A stretch of 10,598 bases of DNA from Betaproteobacteria bacterium. GTDB taxonomy: Bacteria; Pseudomonadota; Gammaproteobacteria; Burkholderiales; Burkholderiaceae. This document shows positions 5,935 through 10,598 of the stretch, one piece after another (the stretch's first letter is position 1; each line of letters opens with the position of its first letter). The translations under genes and the position numbers were made by a program. The notes beneath the pieces were generated by a model. That model searched no databases. It had not been told where the DNA came from and saw nothing but the letters and a program-made list of their open reading frames with translations. The stretch lies in assembly GCA_018969885.1 (NCBI GenBank), contig JAGWXN010000099.1, positions 1 through 10,598 on the forward strand, read 5' to 3'.

Positions 5935-7350
5935 CTTCACCATGTCCTCGACCACCTTCTTGGCGTCGCCAAACACCATCATCGTGCGGTCCATGTAGAA
6001 GAGCTCGTTGTCCAGGCCCGCATAGCCCGAAGCCATTGACCGCTTGTTGACGATCACCTGGCGCGCCTTGTAGGCCTCCAGGATGGGCATGCCGGCGATT
6101 GCCGACTTCGGATCCTTGGCGGCCGGATTCACCACATCATTGGCCCCCAGCACGAGTACCACGTCGGTGTCACTGAACTCGGAGTTGATGTCCTCCATCT
6201 CGAACACCTGATCGTAGGGCACCTCGGCCTCAGCCAGCAGTACGTTCATGTGACCAGGCATCCGACCGGCGACCGGATGGATGGCATATTTCACCGTGAC
6301 GCCACGTGCAATCAGCTTGTCGGTGAGCTCTTTGAGGGGATGCTGTGCACGCGCCACGGCCAGGCCGTAGCCCGGAACGATGATCACGCTTTCAGCATTC
6401 GACATGAGGAATGCGGCATCGTCAGGTGAACCTGATTTCACCGGCCGCGCGGGCTGCGCGCCGCCTGTGGCGGCTGCCGCCTCGCCCCCGAATCCACCCA
6501 GGATCACGTTGAAGAACGATCGGTTCATCGCCTTGCACATGATGTAGGAGAGGATCGCACCGGACGAACCAACCAGCGAGCCCGCGATGATCAGCATCGA
6601 GTTGTTGAGCGAAAAGCCGATGCCTGCGGCCGCCCAGCCCGAGTAGCTGTTCAGCATTGACACCACCACCGGCATGTCTGCACCACCGATCGGAATGATG
6701 ATGAGAACGCCCAGCACGAAGGCGATCGCGGTCATCAGCACGAAGGGCGTCCAGTCCTGCGTGACCGCGAACCAGATGCCAAAGCCCAGCATGGCGATGG
6801 CAAGCGCAAGGTTCAGCATGTGCTGCCCGCCGAACACCACCGGCGCGCCCTGGAACAGGCGGAACTTGTATGCGCCGGAGAGCTTGCCGAATGCGATCAC
6901 CGAGCCCGAGAAGGTAATGGCCCCTACGAAGGTGCCGATGAAGAGCTCAATCCGGTTGGCCATGGGGATAGGCTCGCCCTTGGCCACGATGTTGAACGCC
7001 CAGGGCTCGGCGACCGCGGCGACGGCGATGAACACCGCAGCGAGACCGATCATGCTGTGCATGAAGGCGACCAGCTCGGGCATCTTGGTCATTTCAACGC
7101 GCTTGGCCATCAGCGTGCCGATGGCCCCGCCCACCACCAGACCTCCCAGCACCCAGCCCATCCCTGCCGTTGCGATTTCAGGGCGGAGTTTGTAGATGAG
7201 GGCGACCGTGGTGAAGGCGGCGATGGCCATACCGACCATGCCGAAGGTGTTGCCGATTCGCGAGGTGGACGGATGCGACAGGCCCTTGAGTGCCTGGATG
7301 AAAAACACCGAGGCGATCAGGTACAGGAGAACGACGACGTTCATGCTCAT
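5923..7350 (-). CDS. pntB: NAD(P) transhydrogenase subunit beta
   Basis: This 475-residue protein is close to E. coli PntB (462). With the alpha subunits it forms the inner-membrane enzyme that reduces NADP+ with NADH, driven by the proton gradient. The N-terminal two thirds (about residues 5-285) are hydrophobic helices of proton-channel domain II, including MHSMIGLAAVF (97-107); its H98 corresponds to the functional channel histidine (H91 in E. coli). After a linker rich in Ala, Gly and Pro (290-310) comes NADP(H)-binding domain III. It shows VPGYGLAVARAQ (325-336), HPVAGRMPGHMNVLLAEA (358-375), GANDVVNPAA (402-411), NKRSMASGYAG (435-445) and GDAKK (461-465), all family hallmarks. ATG at 7350 has AAGGGG 8 nt upstream; a second ATG two codons in is possible. 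It is the last gene of the pnt operon. Confidence 0.96.
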   Translation of the reverse strand: MSMNVVVLLYLIASVFFIQALKGLSHPSTSRIGNTFGMVGMAIAAFTTVALIYKLRPEIATAGMGWVLGGLVVGGAIGTLMAKRVEMTKMPELVAFMHSMIGLAAVFIAVAAVAEPWAFNIVAKGEPIPMANRIELFIGTFVGAITFSGSVIAFGKLSGAYKFRLFQGAPVVFGGQHMLNLALAIAMLGFGIWFAVTQDWTPFVLMTAIAFVLGVLIIIPIGGADMPVVVSMLNSYSGWAAAGIGFSLNNSMLIIAGSLVGSSGAILSYIMCKAMNRSFFNVILGGFGGEAAAATGGAQPARPVKSGSPDDAAFLMSNAESVIIVPGYGLAVARAQHPLKELTDKLIARGVTVKYAIHPVAGRMPGHMNVLLAEAEVPYDQVFEMEDINSEFSDTDVVLVLGANDVVNPAAKDPKSAIAGMPILEAYKARQVIVNKRSMASGYAGLDNELFYMDRTMMVFGDAKKVVEDMVKAVE

Positions 7351-7364
7351 GGTTGTCGCCCCTT

Positions 7365-7679
7365 TCAGTGGCCGCCGGCGCCCGATTTGGGCGCCTTTTT
7401 CTTGAACATCTCAAGCATCCGGCGCGTGACCAGAAAGCCGCCGAACACGTTGACTGCGGCCAGTGCCACGGCGAGCACACCCATGGCTTTGCCGAGCCCG
7501 GTTTCTGTGAGCGCCGCAGCCAGCATGGCGCCCACGATGATGATGGCCGACACCGCATTGGTGACAGCCATGAGCGGGGTATGTAGCGCGGGGGTAACGT
7601 TCCAGACCACGTGGTAGCCGACATAAATGGCCAACACGAAAATGATCAGGTTGATCACGAAGGGGTTGATCGCTTCCAT
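7365..7679 (-). CDS. pntA2: NAD(P) transhydrogenase subunit alpha part 2 (membrane segment)
   Basis: This 104-residue membrane protein is also called PntAB. It corresponds to the C-terminal membrane helices that are fused to the NAD domain in E. coli PntA but form a separate polypeptide in many alpha- and betaproteobacteria. Three hydrophobic stretches are visible (about residues 6-26, 36-58, 63-86). Typical features are NPFVINLIIFVLAIYVGYHVVW and the TPLMAVTNAVSAIIIVGA block. The C-terminus is basic (FKKKAPKSG). It contributes to proton-channel domain II with PntB. The ATG at 7679 has GGAG 8 nt upstream, placed inside the end of pntA1. The stop is 14 bp before pntB. Confidence 0.95.
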   Translation of the reverse strand: MEAINPFVINLIIFVLAIYVGYHVVWNVTPALHTPLMAVTNAVSAIIIVGAMLAAALTETGLGKAMGVLAVALAAVNVFGGFLVTRRMLEMFKKKAPKSGAGGH

Positions 7680-7683
7680 GCTG

Positions 7684-8799
7684 TCAGCTCCGCAGAACCT
7701 GGCCGTCGTGCGTGACCAGGCAGGCTTTCACGATGTCGTCTTCGAGGTTGACGGTGAACTTGCCGTCCTTGTCGAACACGAGCTTCAGAAAATCGATGAC
7801 GTTGCGCGCGTACAGCGCCGAGGAATCGGCCGGCACGGTGGCGGGCAGGTTGGGCTGTCCGATGAGGGTCACGCCATGCTTGACCACCCAGCGTCCGGGC
7901 TCGCTGATGGCGCAATTGCCGCCCTGTTCGACTGCCATATCGAGGACGACCGACCCAGGCTTCATCGAGCGCACCATCTCTTCGGTCACCAGCACCGGCG
8001 CCTTGCGGCCCGGGATCAGCGCCGTGGTGATCACGATGTCAGCCTGCTTCATACGATCGGCCACGGCCTGCGCCTGGCGCTTCATCCAGCTCTCGGGCAT
8101 GGGGCGCGCGTAGCCGCCCACCCCTTTAGCGATTTCGCGCTCTTCATCGGTTTCATAGGGCACGTCGACGAACTTGGCACCCAGCGACTCGATCTGCTCT
8201 TTCACTGCCGGTCGCACGTCTGAGGCCTCCACCACGGCGCCCAGCCGCTTGGCGGTGGCGATCGCCTGGAGGCCGGCCACGCCAGCCCCGAGGATCAGTA
8301 CGCGCGCGGCTTTGATCGTACCGGCAGCGGTCATGAGCATCGGCATCATGCGGCCGTAGGCGCTGGCTGCGAGCAGCACGGCCTTGTAGCCGGCGATGTT
8401 GGCCTGGGAGGACAGCACATCCATGCTCTGCGCGCGCGTCGTGCGCGGGGCCGCCTCGAGCGCGAACGCGGTGAGGCCGGCCTGCGCCATTGCCTGCAGT
8501 CCGTCGCGATCGAACGGGTTGAGCATGCCCACCAGCACAGCGCCGGGCGTCATCTTCGCGAGTTCAGCCGGCTGGGGTGCGCGGACCTTTAATACCATCT
8601 CGGCCGCGAGCGCTTCGTCAGCCCCGACCAGCGCTGCGCCGGCCGCCTCCAGGGCGGCATCAATCTGACTGGCGGCGGTGCCGGCGCCGCGTTCGACCAG
8701 CACCTGATGACCTGAGCCCGTCAGTTTCTTGACCGTTTCTGCTGTGGCCGCGACCCGCGTCTCGCCGTCGCGGGTTTCGGCAGGGATGCCGATTCGCAT
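7684..8799 (-). CDS. pntA1: NAD(P) transhydrogenase subunit alpha part 1 (soluble NAD(H)-binding domain I)
   Basis: This 371-residue soluble protein, also called PntAA, belongs to the alanine dehydrogenase/PNT family. The N-terminal subdomain begins MRIGIPAETRDGETRVA, the family start. The block R119-T-T-R-A-Q-S-M-D127-x2-S130 carries the Arg, Asp and Ser that correspond to catalytic R127, D135 and S138 of the Rhodospirillum rubrum enzyme. The Rossmann motif VLILGAGVAGLQAI (167-180) binds NAD(H), with EASDVRPAV (191-199) after it. KPGSVVLDMAVEQGGN (280-295) is also typical. The protein ends without membrane helices, confirming the split alpha type. The start ATG has AGGGAG 5 nt upstream. It is the first gene of pntA1-pntA2-pntB and is divergent from nudJ; a 19-bp palindrome lies 24 bp upstream of its ATG. 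Confidence 0.96.
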   Translation of the reverse strand: MRIGIPAETRDGETRVAATAETVKKLTGSGHQVLVERGAGTAASQIDAALEAAGAALVGADEALAAEMVLKVRAPQPAELAKMTPGAVLVGMLNPFDRDGLQAMAQAGLTAFALEAAPRTTRAQSMDVLSSQANIAGYKAVLLAASAYGRMMPMLMTAAGTIKAARVLILGAGVAGLQAIATAKRLGAVVEASDVRPAVKEQIESLGAKFVDVPYETDEEREIAKGVGGYARPMPESWMKRQAQAVADRMKQADIVITTALIPGRKAPVLVTEEMVRSMKPGSVVLDMAVEQGGNCAISEPGRWVVKHGVTLIGQPNLPATVPADSSALYARNVIDFLKLVFDKDGKFTVNLEDDIVKACLVTHDGQVLRS

Positions 8800-8823
8800 G
8801 CGTACTCCCTGGGGAAAATTGTT

Positions 8824-8842
8824 GCGGACAAGGCTTGTCCGC
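8824..8842. repeat. Perfect 19-bp palindrome in the pntA1-nudJ divergent region
   Basis: GCGGACAAGGCTTGTCCGC is two perfect 9-bp arms around a single central base, centred about 34 bp upstream of the pntA1 ATG. As DNA it looks like a site for a dimeric regulator. As RNA in the pnt leader it would fold to a 7-bp stem with a 5-nt loop, followed after 5 nt by UUUU, which is a poor fit for a terminator. No convincing pnt promoter was found around it. Confidence 0.55.
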
Positions 8843-8900
8843 TCCAGACAAAACGGCGGAGTCTACACGCGGCTGACCGTGTTCCGCTGGGGCGCCGGGG

Positions 8901-8906
8901 TAAAAT
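8901..8906 (+). promoter_or_regulatory. Candidate -10 box of the nudJ-mnmA operon
   Basis: TAAAAT sits in GGGG-TAAAAT-CTG, very like the GGGC-TAAAAT-CGG upstream of glcD. It would start transcription near 8913, leaving a leader of about 26 nt before the nudJ ATG. The -35 region at 16-18 bp spacing is poor; CTGACC at 8873-8878 is too far upstream. The call is tentative. Confidence 0.42.
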
Positions 8907-8938
8907 CTGTGGTCTTTGGCTACCCTTATTCCCGAGCC

Positions 8939-9454
8939 ATGTCCGTCTGGAAACCAAGCGTCACGGTAGCTGCCGTGATTGAACATCAGGGCCGCTTTCT
9001 CATCATCGAGGAGAAAACGGTGGCGGGTGTGCGCCTCAATCAGCCGGCCGGTCATCTCGATCCGGGTGAAACGCTGGTTCGGGCCGTGGTGCGCGAGGCA
9101 CTCGAGGAAACCGCCCACCATGTCGATGTCATTGCAGGCATTGGCGTCTACCTCGCCCGGTTCGTTCACGAAGCGAGCGGCACCGATGTCACGTACCTGC
9201 GCTTTGCCTTCGCCTGTCGCCTGTCGGACCGGCCAGCGGGCGCCCTGGAGGCGGGACGCAGTCTCGATCAGGGCATTCTCGCCACCCATTGGTTGAGCGC
9301 AGACGAGCTGAGGGCGCGGCTTATCGAGCATCGCAGTCCGCTCGTCATGCAGGTGGTCGATGACTATCTGGCCGGTCAGCGATTTGATCCCAACGTACTG
9401 CGAGCGGATGCAAGCTTTGCCGGGCTGCCGTTCGCGCCGCAGCAGATTGGATGA
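8939..9454 (+). CDS. nudJ: NudJ-like Nudix hydrolase
   Basis: This 171-residue protein resembles E. coli NudJ (YmfB, 153 residues), which hydrolyses pyrophosphate bonds in nucleoside di/triphosphates and in the thiamine precursor HMP-PP. The Nudix box runs from G38 with E44, R52-E53 and E56-E57 all present to bind metal and catalyse hydrolysis. The usual glycine after EEx is A59. [13 protein letters not shown] (34-46) and the C-terminal [18 protein letters not shown] (132-149) are also NudJ-like. The ATG at 8939 matches the family start ([13 protein letters not shown] against MFKPHVTVACV) though no strong ribosome-binding site is seen. The longer open frame from 8729 runs through the divergent intergenic region and is rejected; an in-frame GTG near 8909 would lie before the predicted transcription start. 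The stop overlaps the mnmA ATG, the same gene pair as in enteric bacteria. Confidence 0.87.
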   Translation: MSVWKPSVTVAAVIEHQGRFLIIEEKTVAGVRLNQPAGHLDPGETLVRAVVREALEETAHHVDVIAGIGVYLARFVHEASGTDVTYLRFAFACRLSDRPAGALEAGRSLDQGILATHWLSADELRARLIEHRSPLVMQVVDDYLAGQRFDPNVLRADASFAGLPFAPQQIG

Positions 9455-10598
9455 GCGCGGTCGTGAGCGAGCCCCATACCGCGCTGGTCGAGGCCGAGCC
9501 CGGCGAGCGCGTGGTGGTGGGGCTGTCGGGCGGCGTCGACTCCGCCGTCACGGCCTGGCTTCTCAAGGAACGCGGTTGCGAAGTCGTCGGTCTTTTCATG
9601 AAGAACTGGGAAGACGACGACAGCGACGAATACTGTTCCAGCCGGCAGGACTGGATCGATGCGGCGAGCGTCGCCGATGTCATTGGCATCGACATCGAGG
9701 CGGTGAATTTTGCTGGTGAATATCGGGATCGGGTGTTTGCCGCCTTTCTTGCCGAATACCGTGCCGGACGCACGCCCAACCCGGATGTGCTCTGTAACGC
9801 CGAAATCAAGTTCAAGGCTTTTCTCGACCACGCCATGCGGCTGGGCGCCGAGCGGATTGCCACCGGGCACTACGCGCGGGTACGGCGGGTCGACCAATCG
9901 GGTGCGCCGCCCCGGTTTGAACTGCTGCGGGGGCTCGACGCCAGTAAGGATCAGAGCTACTTCCTGCACCGGCTGAGTCAGGAGCAATTGTCGCGCGCGC
10001 TCTTTCCGGTGGGAGCGCTCGCCAAGCGCGAGGTACGCGCGATCGCGGCGCGGCTGGCGTTGCCTAACGCTACCAAGAAAGATTCAACCGGCATCTGCTT
10101 TATCGGCGAGCGGCCGTTTCGAGAGTTTCTCAATCGTTATCTGCCGACCGAGCCCGGGCCAATCGTTGATGACCGCGGGCGGCGGGTCGGCGAGCATGTG
10201 GGGCTCGCGTTCTACACGCTGGGTCAGCGCAAGGGCATCGGGATCGGCGGGGCGCGCGGCGGCTCGGGTGAACCCTGGTTTGTGGCGGCGAAGCGGCGGG
10301 AGAGCAACACGCTGGTCGTGGTGCAGGGCCACGACCACCCGCTTTTGTGCAGCCGTTGGTTGCGCGCAACCGATGCGCACTGGATTGCCGGCCGGGCGCC
10401 CGACTCTGCGCGAGCCTATGGCGCGAAGACCCGCTATCGTCAGGCTGATTCTCCGTGCGCGATCGCCGGGGGCGATGCCGCCACGTCCGCTGGCGCCTCG
10501 GGCCTCGTTCAAAGCGCCGAAGGCGTGACGGCTGCGGTCACCGCTACTGAGGCTCAGGCCGCCTTCCTTCTCAGCTTTGAGGCGCCGCAATGGGCGGT
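9451..10598 (+). CDS. mnmA: tRNA-specific 2-thiouridylase MnmA, C-terminus cut by the window edge
   Basis: The frame is open from ATG 9451 to the end of the window, giving 382 residues with no stop. MnmA puts sulfur on U34 of tRNA-Lys, -Glu and -Gln using ATP and a persulfide relay. The PP-loop SGGVDS is at 26-31. The catalytic cysteines are C115 (in TPNPDVLCN) and C216 (in [12 protein letters not shown]). Also present are GLFMKNWE (47-54), IATGHYARV (136-144), DQSYFL (167-172), [12 protein letters not shown] and KTRYRQ. Two features differ from E. coli: about 20 residues precede the VVVGLSGG strand instead of about 8, and an Ala/Gly/Ser/Thr-rich insert of about 20 residues lies near 350-370, before [10 protein letters not shown]. 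The start overlaps the nudJ stop (ATGA), implying coupled translation; GTG 9463 is an alternative start. Only the extreme C-terminus is missing. Confidence 0.95.
   Translation, partial: MSAVVSEPHTALVEAEPGERVVVGLSGGVDSAVTAWLLKERGCEVVGLFMKNWEDDDSDEYCSSRQDWIDAASVADVIGIDIEAVNFAGEYRDRVFAAFLAEYRAGRTPNPDVLCNAEIKFKAFLDHAMRLGAERIATGHYARVRRVDQSGAPPRFELLRGLDASKDQSYFLHRLSQEQLSRALFPVGALAKREVRAIAARLALPNATKKDSTGICFIGERPFREFLNRYLPTEPGPIVDDRGRRVGEHVGLAFYTLGQRKGIGIGGARGGSGEPWFVAAKRRESNTLVVVQGHDHPLLCSRWLRATDAHWIAGRAPDSARAYGAKTRYRQADSPCAIAGGDAATSAGASGLVQSAEGVTAAVTATEAQAAFLLSFEAPQWA

Noticed and set aside
6820..7617. 265-codon open frame antisense to pntB and pntA2
   Set aside because: It is His/Asp/Gly-rich, typical of the reverse complement of transmembrane coding sequence; the pnt genes on the other strand are unambiguous.
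8799..8842. Palindrome plus downstream T-run as an intrinsic terminator or attenuator in the pnt leader
   Set aside because: The TTTT starts 5 nt after the stem and is short and followed by CCCC, so it does not fit an intrinsic terminator; kept only as a possible operator or leader hairpin.
8729..8938. 70-residue N-terminal extension of the Nudix hydrolase
   Set aside because: It overlaps pntA1 antisense and crosses the palindrome and TAAAAT box; the ATG at 8939 matches the NudJ N-terminus.
10084..10590. 168-codon open frame antisense to mnmA
   Set aside because: It is a shadow of the mnmA coding frame, which carries all catalytic motifs on the plus strand.

Overview
The window is GC-rich, densely coded bacterial chromosome of a housekeeping and central-carbon character. 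The protein families, a nudJ-mnmA pair arranged as in enteric bacteria, a split three-gene transhydrogenase (pntA1, pntA2, pntB) and TAAAAT -10-like boxes close to gene starts suggest a betaproteobacterium, possibly Burkholderiales. That assignment is inference. I see no mobile element, CRISPR array, tRNA or rRNA.

Layout. Positions 1-826 on the minus strand hold a glycine-cleavage unit: a tandem glycine riboswitch (566-826), an expression platform that can mask the ribosome-binding site, gcvH with a TTG start (128-514), and the first 37 codons of gcvP, which runs off the left edge. Upstream and co-oriented is a DMT/EamA-family membrane transporter (881-1813). A 185-bp divergent region follows, with a 26-bp inverted repeat and a TAAAAT box. 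It leads on the plus strand to glcD-glcE-glcF (1999-5919), the three subunits of glycolate oxidase. This operon converges on the minus-strand pntA1-pntA2-pntB operon (8799 down to 5923), which encodes the proton-translocating NAD(P) transhydrogenase; only 3 bp separate the stop codons. A second divergent region (8800-8938) contains a perfect 19-bp palindrome and another TAAAAT box. It leads to nudJ (8939-9454) and, overlapping it by 4 bp, mnmA (from 9451), which runs off the right edge.

How the genes may work together. GlcDEF oxidises glycolate to glyoxylate. Glyoxylate can be transaminated to glycine, which the glycine-induced GcvH/GcvP system decarboxylates to a one-carbon unit, CO2 and NADH. 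Transhydrogenase can convert NADH to NADPH. The region can therefore be read as a two-carbon (glycolate-glyoxylate-glycine) neighbourhood, with the DMT transporter between its two halves. The enzymes are certain from sequence; the coupling is inference. NudJ-MnmA is a separate nucleotide/tRNA-modification unit.

I found no clearly new biological system. The points most worth a second look are non-coding: the translational riboswitch platform, the riboswitch sitting directly on gcvH with no gcvT between, the dyad in the DMT-glcD intergenic region, a possibly leaderless glcD transcript, and the palindrome in the pnt leader.
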